Positions 7,972 to 15,223 of a stretch of 39,972 bases of DNA are shown one piece after another; positions within the stretch are counted from its first letter, which is position 1; every line of letters begins with the position of its first letter. The translations under genes were made by a program, and so were the position numbers. The notes below the pieces were generated by a model, which saw only the letters and a program-made list of their open reading frames with translations, ran no database searches and was not told the DNA's origin. Source of the DNA: Flavobacterium sp. BFFFF2. GTDB taxonomy: Bacteria; Bacteroidota; Bacteroidia; Flavobacteriales; Flavobacteriaceae. The DNA lies in NCBI GenBank assembly GCA_002256385.1, contig NKJD01000031.1:1-39972 (forward strand). The letters run 5' to 3'.

Positions 7972-8874
7972 TTATGCGGGTTCGCCCCAGTGTTTTAATT
8001 CGTTTTCGGTCCATAAAGCTGGATAAAAAATCCGGCGTTGGTATTGAGGCAACATATATTTTTGCCAACTGCTGCCGCCTGTGGCTTCGGCATCGCCCAA
8101 GTATTTTTTGGCCGCATTGTAATGCCCCATCACCCAAGTAATATTTACAGTGTGGTCATAATGGCGCATGGCCTGTATGAGTTGGGGGTTCAATTGATCG
8201 GCTTCGGGCAATTGTTTAAACTTTTGCCACACATTAATGGTATTATACGTTTCCATAAAACGCAAAAATTCTTCTTTGTACCGGCCCTCAAAGGCCCGAA
8301 TCAAATACGATTTTTCACCAGTGGAATAATCTTTACCTGCTGCCTGCCAATACAAATGTTCAAAGGCGTGCGAATAAGGGGTGTTGCGGTCAATATCGGC
8401 CCTAAATCGGTAATCAATAAGGTTGATTAAATCAGTTGACGCAAATTCAATGAGGCGGTATTGCGCGCTCTGAAAACCGCTGGCAGGTGCCAATGTATGC
8501 CGAAACTTTTGGTATTGTTCCACTTGCATCCCTTCGCCCATAATGGTAAAAGATTGAGTCAAAATATCAAAATACCGACTCACGCGGTCCAATTTTTCGG
8601 TAAAAAAAGCCGTGCTTGGCTGCGGATTGTGACACAATTGTTCCAGTTCCCACAGTGCCATTTTAAATAACAATTCATTTACTTGGTGGTACATCACAAA
8701 CACCATCTCGTCGGGCAAGGTGGTGCGTTGCACTTGTAAATTCAGCAACGCATCGGTTTGAATGTAATCCCAGTAGGTGAGTGGTTTGGCCCATTGCATC
8801 CCTTCAAAGCAAGTTTCGGGTTTAAGCCCTTGTGCCTTGAGGTTTTGTTGCAATTGTTCTATTAATTGTTCCAT
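7972..8874 (-). CDS. kynA: Tryptophan 2,3-dioxygenase
   Basis: 300 residues; bacterial TDOs are typically near 280-300. The haem enzyme opens the indole ring of L-tryptophan to N-formylkynurenine, the entry to the kynurenine route. Motifs: LTYWDYIQTDALLNLQ; FVMYHQVNELLFKM with His63 at the substrate-side position; FRHTLAPASGFQSAQYRLIEF with Arg125 and Ser132; and WVMGHYNAAKKYLG with the proximal haem-ligand His251, followed by ATGGSSWQKYM with the conserved Thr265. All expected active-site residues are visible. No other kynurenine-pathway gene lies nearby. It sits 15 bp downstream of the DUF3108 gene and is likely co-transcribed with it. Confidence 0.95.
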   Translation of the reverse strand: MEQLIEQLQQNLKAQGLKPETCFEGMQWAKPLTYWDYIQTDALLNLQVQRTTLPDEMVFVMYHQVNELLFKMALWELEQLCHNPQPSTAFFTEKLDRVSRYFDILTQSFTIMGEGMQVEQYQKFRHTLAPASGFQSAQYRLIEFASTDLINLIDYRFRADIDRNTPYSHAFEHLYWQAAGKDYSTGEKSYLIRAFEGRYKEEFLRFMETYNTINVWQKFKQLPEADQLNPQLIQAMRHYDHTVNITWVMGHYNAAKKYLGDAEATGGSSWQKYMLPQYQRRIFYPALWTENELKHWGEPA

Positions 8875-8889
8875 GAATGGCTGTATAAA

Positions 8890-9675
8890 TTATTCTTTAA
8901 CGGTAAATGAATTTTTGAGTCCTTTAAAGCCATCTAAATCGGCTTTAATGGACCCCACCGCCAAATTGGCTTGAATCCGAATGGGCAATTTATTGTCATC
9001 GTCCGAAATCCAAACCGTCACACTTTCTTCTTCTTTAAATACCCGGCCCGATTGAACCAATGGCCTAAAAATCATGCATGGTACGTCGCCATATTTGCTG
9101 TCGACATCTTCGCGGCCAATAAATTTCAATTTGAATTTGATGATTTCGTCGTCAAAAAACATATCGACGACCACCGATTCACCCACTTTTAAGCGGTCAA
9201 TGGTGGGGTGATTGCGCAAGAAATAAAAGGTCGAAATGACGTCTTGGACATTCTCTGGCGTGCTAAACGTACGTTCACCTTTGTCTTTGTTATTGCGCAA
9301 AGTGGCCTTGTTGGTAGGCTGGTCAAAAAAAGTAACTTGGTCTCTTTCGTAGTCGCCTTCAACGATTTTTCGGACCGACTGAAATGGTTTATTATTGTTG
9401 ATGTCGAAATAACTTTCGTAGGTATCATCGACCCGAAAAAACAGGCGCGTCATGCCCGTAGTGGAACCCTTACCGATTGCATGATACACTTTTTTGCCCG
9501 CAATAGTAGCATCTCTGATTTCTAGAGAGGCATAGCCCGCATTGACAAAACCGTAGTGAATCCGGAACTTAAACCATTCACCCACCTGATAAGCCTCGGG
9601 TTTCTGGCGGCTAGACGTACAAAGCAGTACTAAAACAAGCAGTGCTACATAGCCAACGGGTTTTTTAAGCATCAT
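8890..9675 (-). CDS. DUF3108 domain-containing exported protein
   Basis: 261 residues with an N-terminal signal sequence (KKPVGYVALLVLVLLCTSSR). The DUF3108 fold is recognised by YQVGEWFKFRIHYGFVNAG, then AIGKGSTTGMTRLFFRVDD, VQDVISTFYFLR, and a C-terminal SVTVWISDDDNKLPIRI segment followed by VGSIKADL. The family is periplasmic and of unknown function, with an overall beta-rich, lipocalin-like or LolA-like appearance. It is the first gene of a likely operon with kynA (15 bp gap). A perfect -7 element lies about 100 bp upstream. Family assignment is firm; no activity is proposed. Confidence 0.9.
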   Translation of the reverse strand: MMLKKPVGYVALLVLVLLCTSSRQKPEAYQVGEWFKFRIHYGFVNAGYASLEIRDATIAGKKVYHAIGKGSTTGMTRLFFRVDDTYESYFDINNNKPFQSVRKIVEGDYERDQVTFFDQPTNKATLRNNKDKGERTFSTPENVQDVISTFYFLRNHPTIDRLKVGESVVVDMFFDDEIIKFKLKFIGREDVDSKYGDVPCMIFRPLVQSGRVFKEEESVTVWISDDDNKLPIRIQANLAVGSIKADLDGFKGLKNSFTVKE

Positions 9676-10030
9676 TGTTTGATTAAATTTTTAAGATGAC
9701 AAAGCCCATTTAAACGGTAAAAACAATAATTTATTGTCGAAATAGTTTAAAACAGACGCCTGCCATTTGGAGGATCAAAAGTAAGAAAGAAAAACCGATA
9801 AAATGGGTTTAAGCGCAAGAGCCTATGAGGTAGTTTAAAATGCTAGCCGGAAACGCTTTGTTAGTGCTTGCCTTTTTTGGGGAATATGACTTGATTACCT
9901 TTCCTGTTACAGCCTCACCACATAGACCTTTGGCACGGGTTGGTATTTATATTGTTTATTTTATACAACTTTGATAAGCCAGCAAAAAGTTTTGACTTCT
10001 TCTTTTTTCTTTCTTCTTTTCTCTTTCTTC
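9676..10030. other. Gene-free interval of 355 bp
   Basis: I see no credible coding frame or RNA gene. The right end (9996-10030) is an unbroken polypyrimidine tract, and the left part holds the likely promoter and ~100-nt leader of the DUF3108 gene. The middle shows no repeat or strong hairpin. Confidence 0.5.
9776..9783 (-). promoter_or_regulatory. Bacteroidota -7 promoter element for the DUF3108-kynA operon
   Basis: On the minus strand this reads TACTTTTG, an exact TAnnTTTG match, about 100 nt upstream of the DUF3108 start. The -33 region is T-rich but lacks a clear TTTG, so the call is moderate. Confidence 0.45.
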
Positions 10031-10031
10031 T
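10008..10031 (-). repeat. 24-nt purine tract, copy 2
   Basis: Read on the minus strand it is AGAAGAAAGAG-AA-AAGAAGAAAGA, 22 of 24 identical to the tract at 910-933. It begins on the last base of the stop codon of the regulatory-domain gene and continues into further purine repeats (pyrimidine on the plus strand from 9996). No rho-independent terminator follows this gene, so the tract occupies the place where one would be expected. Confidence 0.6.
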
Positions 10032-10909
10032 TAATTAGTCAAATACACCGTAATCTCTGGTTCATAAAACGAACGCAAAGAATCGCCTTCTTTGGGCAGT
10101 TTGGCTTGCCATTCACCGCCCACAAACAACCATGAGCGTTCTTTGTCTACGCGGTTGTACAACACAAATGGGTGGTATTCAACCAAAGTGACATTTTGGT
10201 TGCTATTGGGGTCAAAACGTTCGCGCACCCACTGATTGCTGCGTACCATCATTTTTTCAACCGCCACAAACAAGCCCGTCTCTGGAAAAGCAATGGCAAA
10301 ATCACTGACAGTCAAACGGTTTTTAAACACCCCTTTTTTGACCATTAAAATCAATTCTTGGGGATTTAATTCTTTGCCTGGATGGCCATTTTGGTCAGCA
10401 GCATACAAATGAATTTTTACGGTGGCCGAATCGATTTTGCTATCAGTGAGCAAGCTGATTCTGTTCACATAGTGGGTTTTTTTATACTCCGTCAAATAAG
10501 GAAAAAATTTGATATCCATTTTGGGGCCGTTGTCAAATGCCTGATGAATGCCCCGTTCATTGCCAATTTCTTCTTGCTTGCTGTGCCGCATGGGCACAAT
10601 GACCACCTCGGTTAATTCTTCGGCTTGTTTGGACAAACGCACAGTGTTATTGGGTTTTAACACCACCGTTTTTTTGGCATAGCCCACGCTTGAAAACACC
10701 CATTTTTTATCGGCCATGCGCGTTGGAATTTCATAAGTCCCGTCGGCTTCGGTCGTCGTTCCAACGGCTTCATGCAACGCCCAAATACTCACCCATGGCA
10801 AGGGTGCACCGCTTAAACTATCGACTACCTTGCCTTTTAATTGCGCCTGAAGTGTGGCAAGTGCAAATAAGCAGACAAACAAAAAATACCCTTTTAGTTT
10901 CGTGCTCAT
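10031..10909 (-). CDS. Carboxypeptidase-regulatory-like domain exported protein, paralogue 1
   Basis: 292 residues. A signal peptide (FLFVCLFALATLQAQ) is followed by a CarboxypepD_reg-like beta-sandwich (LKGKVVDSLSGAPLPWVSI, GTTTEADGTYEIPT, FSSVGYAKKTVVL; residues about 23-100). The remaining ~190 residues form a second, unnamed region with VKIHLYAADQNGHPGKEL and FPETGLFVAVEKM. The same two-part architecture and motif order recur in the gene at 16838-17719. The N-terminal domain is the one found ahead of TonB receptors, but there is no plug or barrel here. Its start overlaps the GH3 gene's stop by 4 nt (ATGA), which implies translational coupling. It is probably surface or periplasmic; function is unknown. 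Confidence 0.85.
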   Translation of the reverse strand: MSTKLKGYFLFVCLFALATLQAQLKGKVVDSLSGAPLPWVSIWALHEAVGTTTEADGTYEIPTRMADKKWVFSSVGYAKKTVVLKPNNTVRLSKQAEELTEVVIVPMRHSKQEEIGNERGIHQAFDNGPKMDIKFFPYLTEYKKTHYVNRISLLTDSKIDSATVKIHLYAADQNGHPGKELNPQELILMVKKGVFKNRLTVSDFAIAFPETGLFVAVEKMMVRSNQWVRERFDPNSNQNVTLVEYHPFVLYNRVDKERSWLFVGGEWQAKLPKEGDSLRSFYEPEITVYLTN

Positions 10910-12420
10910 GATTCCGTCACTTCAATGGAAATAACCCGAAGCAAATCGGCCATTTTTCGGTCGTTGCTCAAGCGCGGCACCTTATTTTGGCCACCTAATT
11001 TTCCTTGCGATTTCATATATAAGGTAAAAGTGTTTTTTGGCAATGGCGTAACGATCGCAGTGCGCAATACCTGTCCAACAATGAGGTCGTTATAATACGT
11101 GTTTTGGCGGCACAATGAGGCGTCCAATGCCAACGCAAAAGCTTCCATATTGGCAGGTTCTTGTTCAAATTCAATGAGCCATTCATGAAATGGCAGGCCT
11201 TGGTCAGGGCTTACCTGCGGGGCCACCGTAAATTCACTGATTTGACACGGATGGGCTGCAACTGCCTCGCGCAAAGCTACTTCCACCTCATTGCCAATGA
11301 CGTGTTCGCCAAAGGCCGAAATAAAATGTTTGATGCGTCCGGTAACAATAATTCGGTACGGCGCCAATGAGGTAAACGAAACCGTGTCGCCAATGACATA
11401 GCCCCACAAACCGGCATTCGTTGAAATGACCAAAGCATAATTGACGCCGCATGCCACTTGTCCGATGGTTAAACGGGTTGGGAAGTCGCGGCCATATTCG
11501 GTCATTGGAATAAATTCGTAAAATATGCCTGCATTGACCAGCAACAGCAAACCACGGTTATCGGGTTGGTCTTGGTAAGCAAAGAAACCTTCCGAAGCCG
11601 GAAACAATTCAATGCCCGGCACTGAACGCCCAATGAGTTGTTCCATTTTGGCCCGATAGGGTTCGTAATTGACGCCGCCGTACACCAAAAGCGAAAAATT
11701 TGGAAACAAGTCGCCCACTTTTTGGCCTGTCGTTTCTGCCAATTTTTCAAAATACATTTGCACCCAAGCCGGAATTCCCGAAATGAGGCTCATGTTTTCG
11801 TTTCGGGTTTCATGCACAATGGCCATTACTTTTTGCTCCCAATCTTCAATGCAATTGGTTTCCCAACTGGGCATGCGGTTGCGCTGCAAATACTTGGGCA
11901 CATAATGCGCCACGATGCCCGACAGCCGGCCCACTTGGATGTTGTTTTTGGTTTCGAGCACGGGGCTTCCTTGCAAAAAAATCATTTTACCCTGCACAAA
12001 CTGCGCATTGCCTGTGGCATAAATATAGGCCAACAAGGCATCGCGCGCCGCTTGAATGTGAAAGGGCATGCTTTCGGCGGTAATCGGAATGTATTTGGCC
12101 CCAGAAGTTGTCCCAGAAGTTTTGGCAAAATATTTTGGAATACCAGGCCACAAAATGGACTCACCGCCCCGAACCACTTGGTTGATGTAGCCATTTAAAT
12201 CTTCGTAATCGCGCAACGGCACTTTGGCCACAAAATCGGCATGCGAATGAATTTGGTCAAAATCGTGGTCTTTGCCGAAAACGGTGTTTGCTGCCTTACT
12301 AATTAAATGGTCGAAAACTTTTTGCTGGGCCGCGACAGGCTGTTGCATCCAAGCTTGGTTTTTGCGGTGTATGTATTGGGCAAATTGTTTGGCAGCCCAT
12401 ATTTTTAGCATAGGAATCAT
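10906..12420 (-). CDS. GH3 family acyl-adenylating enzyme
   Basis: 504 residues, the length of bacterial GH3 proteins. GH3 enzymes belong to the ANL superfamily and, in plants, adenylate plant-hormone acids and join them to amino acids; substrates in Bacteroidota are not known. Motifs: nucleotide loop YFAKTSGTTSGAKYIPI, VYGGVNYEPYRAKM, ELFPASEGFFAYQD, ISTNAGLWGYVIGDTVSF, and the hinge and C-terminal lid from IIVTGRIKHFISAFGEHV. It appears intact and cytoplasmic. It overlaps the downstream regulatory-domain gene by 4 nt and follows the M23 peptidase gene by 25 bp, so all three are probably co-transcribed. The link between a cytoplasmic ligase and two envelope proteins is unexplained. Confidence 0.9.
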   Translation of the reverse strand: MIPMLKIWAAKQFAQYIHRKNQAWMQQPVAAQQKVFDHLISKAANTVFGKDHDFDQIHSHADFVAKVPLRDYEDLNGYINQVVRGGESILWPGIPKYFAKTSGTTSGAKYIPITAESMPFHIQAARDALLAYIYATGNAQFVQGKMIFLQGSPVLETKNNIQVGRLSGIVAHYVPKYLQRNRMPSWETNCIEDWEQKVMAIVHETRNENMSLISGIPAWVQMYFEKLAETTGQKVGDLFPNFSLLVYGGVNYEPYRAKMEQLIGRSVPGIELFPASEGFFAYQDQPDNRGLLLLVNAGIFYEFIPMTEYGRDFPTRLTIGQVACGVNYALVISTNAGLWGYVIGDTVSFTSLAPYRIIVTGRIKHFISAFGEHVIGNEVEVALREAVAAHPCQISEFTVAPQVSPDQGLPFHEWLIEFEQEPANMEAFALALDASLCRQNTYYNDLIVGQVLRTAIVTPLPKNTFTLYMKSQGKLGGQNKVPRLSNDRKMADLLRVISIEVTES

Positions 12421-12445
12421 GAGGCGAAAGCTACTGATTTAAAAA

Positions 12446-13315
12446 TCATTCGAAGGTAATAAACGCGCTTGGATCAATGGGATAACCTTCTTTCCACAAC
12501 TCAAAATGCAAGTGAATGCCCGTTGATTCCATACCTGTTGCACCAGCCAAGGCAATGACTTCGCCCGTTTTGACCACATCGCCTGTTTGCGATTCTAAAG
12601 TGGCAGTGTGTTTATACACCGAAATAAAACCGTTGTTGTGTCTTAAAATAAGCACATTGCCAAAGTCGGGGGTCCAATCGGCAAATAATACTGTGCCGTT
12701 TAAAATGGCTTTAATGGCGGTATTTTTAGGCAGAGCAATGTCAACGGCCAAGTGTTTTTTCTTGGGGTTAAATCCTTCGGTGACGATCCCTTTTACAGGG
12801 GCAAAAAACACCGTTTTCACCTTTGGAACCGCCTTTTCAAACACGTTGTAACGGTCTTCTTTGTCAACCGTTTCGCGCAGTTCTTTTTCCTCATCGGTAG
12901 CTACCATCGTTTCTGGGTCTACTTCAGCTATTTCAGAAGGTCGAATAGAATCTTTGCTCCATTTTGCCGCCTGCACTTTGCCATTTAACACATCTTTAAT
13001 GGATTGTAAATAAGCGTCATTGTGGGTTACTGCCACCACCAACGAGTCTGACTGCAGGGCCAACTCGGTGGCGTCTTTTTTGAGTTGGGTGCTGGCATAG
13101 CCAGGTATGTATTCACGCAAGGGGGTAAAAGCAATGATAAAAGTGGTGCAGAAAATGATCAGCACAGCGCCGACCGTGGCGGCCACAAACACATTCATTA
13201 AAGTCAATCGGAACGAAAACAACTCTTCAAAAGTATCTTCATTCAGAATCACCAAGCGGTTTTTGGTAAACAACCGTTTTTTAATTTGCTTGCGGCGCGT
13301 TTTTCTTTCTTTCAT
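12446..13315 (-). CDS. Inner-membrane anchored M23 (LytM) peptidase
   Basis: 289 residues from the ATG at 13315. The frame extends to a TTG at 13369, but that codon lies inside the -7 promoter element, so it is rejected. A basic cytoplasmic head (KERKTRRKQIKKRLF) precedes one transmembrane helix (VFVAATVGAVLIIFCTTFII), a linker, and a LytM domain with the full zinc set: KKKHLAVDIALPKN (HxxxD), SVYKHTATL, and STGIHLHFELWKEG (HxH). It should be an active or regulatory endopeptidase acting on peptidoglycan cross-bridges, contrasting with the Cys variant at 6642-7901. It leads the M23-GH3-regulatory-domain transcription unit. Confidence 0.9.
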   Translation of the reverse strand: MKERKTRRKQIKKRLFTKNRLVILNEDTFEELFSFRLTLMNVFVAATVGAVLIIFCTTFIIAFTPLREYIPGYASTQLKKDATELALQSDSLVVAVTHNDAYLQSIKDVLNGKVQAAKWSKDSIRPSEIAEVDPETMVATDEEKELRETVDKEDRYNVFEKAVPKVKTVFFAPVKGIVTEGFNPKKKHLAVDIALPKNTAIKAILNGTVLFADWTPDFGNVLILRHNNGFISVYKHTATLESQTGDVVKTGEVIALAGATGMESTGIHLHFELWKEGYPIDPSAFITFE

Positions 13316-13366
13316 TGATTTTGAAAACCCATCTTTGTTGCCTTTTTGGGCAAAATGACCATCGGA

Positions 13367-13374
13367 CAAATATA
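13367..13374 (-). promoter_or_regulatory. Bacteroidota -7 promoter element for the M23-GH3 operon
   Basis: The minus strand reads TATATTTG, an exact TAnnTTTG match, about 50 bp upstream of the ATG at 13315. It overlaps the upstream TTG start candidate and so decides the start. A -33 TTTG at ideal spacing is not evident. Confidence 0.6.
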
Positions 13375-13453
13375 AAACATGTTCGGCAATTGGTGGCCAA
13401 TTGAAACCGTTAAGCTATTGCCAAAACAAAACAATTTACACGAATTTATGGTT

Positions 13454-13776
13454 GAAGTGGTTTAAACTTTTTTGATTGCAGCGAAAAATGAGGGTTTTTG
13501 TTCCAGATTTTATCTTTTTTGCACTTCATAGCAGCGCTACGGAGTGAAGTGGTTTAAACTTTTTTGATTGAAGCGAAAAATGAGGATTTTTGCTCCAGAT
13601 TGTCACTTTTTTGCACTGCATAGCAGCGCTACGGAGTAATAAAAAGAGGCAATATGGGGCGAAAAGACCATTTTGCAGCCAATTGAAAAAAGTTTAAACC
13701 ACTTCAACAATAAAAAGGTGAAATATGGGGCGAAAAGACCATTTTGCAGCCAATTGAAAAAAGTTTAAAACACTTC
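13454..13776. repeat. Nested terminal-inverted-repeat element, family 2 (arms L1-L2-R1-R2, 323 bp)
   Basis: Two consecutive 92-bp left arms (13454-13545, 13546-13637) are followed by two right arms (13638-13705, 13706-13776). Each left arm starts with GAAGTGGTTTAAACTTTTTT; R1 ends with the perfect complement and R2 with one change. Each left arm ends in a small hairpin, CACT...TAGC-AGC-GCTA...AGT. Left and right arms are also partly complementary inside the tips. The order L-L-R-R is that of one ~160-bp element lying at the centre of an identical one. No open frame is present. It fills the gap between the divergent M23 and tatA genes and accounts for most of the gene-free stretch 13370-13827. 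Confidence 0.85.
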
Positions 13777-13797
13777 GTTTTGTGCCAATTAGTTTGC

Positions 13798-13805
13798 TAA
13801 CTTTG
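13798..13805 (+). promoter_or_regulatory. Bacteroidota -7 promoter element for tatA
   Basis: TAACTTTG fits TAnnTTTG exactly and lies 22 bp before the ATG. The nearest upstream TTTG (13779-13782) leaves only 15 bp between the boxes, shorter than usual, so the -33 region may come from the end of the adjacent repeat element. Confidence 0.55.
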
Positions 13806-13827
13806 TACCCATTAAAATCAATATAAA

Positions 13828-14028
13828 ATGACTTCATTACATATATTTTTGGGCCTAGTAGGCGGTTCAGAATGGATTTTTATCATCATCATCGTAGTTT
13901 TACTATTTGGTGGCAAAAAAATCCCAGAACTCATGAAAGGTTTAGGAACGGGCATTAAAGAATTTAAAAATGCCGCTAAAGACGACACCGCGGTTGCTCC
14001 CAAAAAAGAAGAAGCACCAAAAGAATAG
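13828..14028 (+). CDS. tatA: Sec-independent (twin-arginine) translocase subunit TatA
   Basis: 66 residues with the TatA/E layout: a short N-terminal transmembrane helix (WIFIIIIVVLLFGGKKIPEL, including the FG-x-KK-P-E-L signature), an amphipathic helix (MKGLGTGIKEFKNAAK) and a charged, Lys/Glu-rich tail. TatA oligomers form the pore through which folded twin-arginine substrates cross the inner membrane together with TatC, which is not in the window. The gene stands alone between a family 2 repeat (51 bp upstream) and its own terminator, and is divergent from the M23 peptidase gene. Confidence 0.93.
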   Translation: MTSLHIFLGLVGGSEWIFIIIIVVLLFGGKKIPELMKGLGTGIKEFKNAAKDDTAVAPKKEEAPKE

Positions 14029-14044
14029 CTTCAATAGCTTATGC

Positions 14045-14071
14045 AAAAACCCGGTTTATCCGGGTTTTTTT
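14045..14071 (+). terminator. Rho-independent terminator shared by tatA and the convergent glycosyltransferase gene
   Basis: AAAAACCCGG, loop TTTAT and CCGGGTTTTTTT form a stem with A and T tracts on either side. It lies 16 bp after the tatA stop and 7 bp beyond the stop of the minus-strand gene, so it can serve both. Confidence 0.9.
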
Positions 14072-14077
14072 ATGGGT

Positions 14078-15223
14078 TTAACTCTGATAACTACTCCCCT
14101 TCCAAGTAAATGTTCCCCATAAAACGGCTGGAATAATGGCCGTTGCCATCCACGGGTACAACCAGCCCGAAAACCAAGGAATGCTGCTCCGAATCAATTT
14201 TCGGCGCATGGGTACCCACATCAACAAGCTGTCAAACATGATTTTGACGGCCCACAAAGCCAGTACGATGAAGCCCGTGGTGTAACCGAGCCACCAAGCA
14301 AGCATGATGGCTACCAAGCCCATATTTACGGCGGCGACAAGAAGCCCCATCCATTTTATTTTTGCCGAAGGGTATTTTTTTGATTTGGAAGCCCACCTGA
14401 TTTGTTGGTTCAAAAAATCATATATATCCGACAAAGGCGCCGTTTGCACCACATAACCGGGATGCACCACATAATGGCAACTTCCAGGAAACTGGGCGTG
14501 CATTTCTTGAATCAAAAAGACATCGTCGCCACTGGCGCAGTCGAGGTGTTTTTGATACCCGTTGATTTCGTGAAAACTATTTTTTGAAAAACACAAATTG
14601 CCGCCTTGCCCAAGCCAAGGATTTTCATCAGCAAAACCCGCCATAGTTACAGCCAATAAAGCCGCGTTTTGGTGGTGTTGCAAATCGGCAAACGGATTTT
14701 CATCGGCACGATAACCAACTGGCCCGGCCACTAATCGGGCATTGGGCTGTTGTTCCAAATAATTATTTAACAGGTCAAAAAATCGGGGTGGCAAGCTGCA
14801 ATCGGCGTCGGTGGTAACCACCCAATCAAATCGGGCGACGGTTAAAGCACGCGTAATGGCTTCCTTTTTAGGTGATTGCCCCATACGCACCGCATCCATT
14901 AAGGTGACGTCAAACAAGTGTTCTTGGAGCCGCCATTTATGGATGATGTCGGCCGATTGGTCGGTGGAACCATCATTGATGAATAGGAGTTCAATCAGGT
15001 TTTTAGGATACTGAATGTGCGACAAAGAAGCCAACAAAGCGGGGAGGTTATGCGCTTCATCGCGGTACACAATGACCACCGAAAAGGCCCGTTGGCTGCG
15101 GGTTTCTGTTGCGGTAAATGGGGCTAATTGTTTGGCTTTGCCGGTCAAAATAATCACCAAAAGCGCATAAGCACCTACTAAAATTTTGACGAGGCCGAAG
15201 CCGATTTCCATTGCGGTTTCCAT
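14078..15223 (-). CDS. Family 2 glycosyltransferase, membrane protein
   Basis: About 381 residues from the ATG at 15223 (the ATG 12 bp downstream is equally possible). Upstream in-frame codons encode sequence read from the overlapping flippase gene and are rejected. One N-terminal membrane helix (FGLVKILVGAYALLVIIL) precedes a GT-A domain: VVIVYRDEAHNLPALLASL, LLFINDGSTDQSADII, WVVTTDADCSLP (DxD-like), GQGGNLCFSKNSF, CASGDDVFLIQEM and the Q-x-x-R-W type motif QQIRWASKSK. Several C-terminal helices follow. This layout fits processive or lipid-linked sugar transfer at the inner membrane. It overlaps the upstream flippase-like gene by about 46 bp, suggesting coupled production; donor and acceptor are unknown. 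Confidence 0.88.
   Translation of the reverse strand: METAMEIGFGLVKILVGAYALLVIILTGKAKQLAPFTATETRSQRAFSVVIVYRDEAHNLPALLASLSHIQYPKNLIELLFINDGSTDQSADIIHKWRLQEHLFDVTLMDAVRMGQSPKKEAITRALTVARFDWVVTTDADCSLPPRFFDLLNNYLEQQPNARLVAGPVGYRADENPFADLQHHQNAALLAVTMAGFADENPWLGQGGNLCFSKNSFHEINGYQKHLDCASGDDVFLIQEMHAQFPGSCHYVVHPGYVVQTAPLSDIYDFLNQQIRWASKSKKYPSAKIKWMGLLVAAVNMGLVAIMLAWWLGYTTGFIVLALWAVKIMFDSLLMWVPMRRKLIRSSIPWFSGWLYPWMATAIIPAVLWGTFTWKGSSYQS

Noticed and set aside
8038..8430. 130-codon frame on the plus strand
   Set aside because: It is antisense to the intact kynA gene.
9676..10007. Copies of the family 2 repeat suggested by AGTTTAAAA runs
   Set aside because: Only 8-9 bases match and no arms or hairpin accompany them.
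11638..12198. Long 186-codon frame on the plus strand
   Set aside because: It lies opposite the clear GH3 gene, and its product (many His, Phe, Cys, no domain) looks like an antisense shadow.
13313..13369. N-terminal extension of the M23 peptidase from a TTG at 13369
   Set aside because: The codon overlaps the exact -7 promoter box, so it would not be transcribed as a start.
13454..13776. CRISPR array
   Set aside because: The direct repeats are 92 bp and abut each other without spacers, and the second half is inverted; no cas genes are near.
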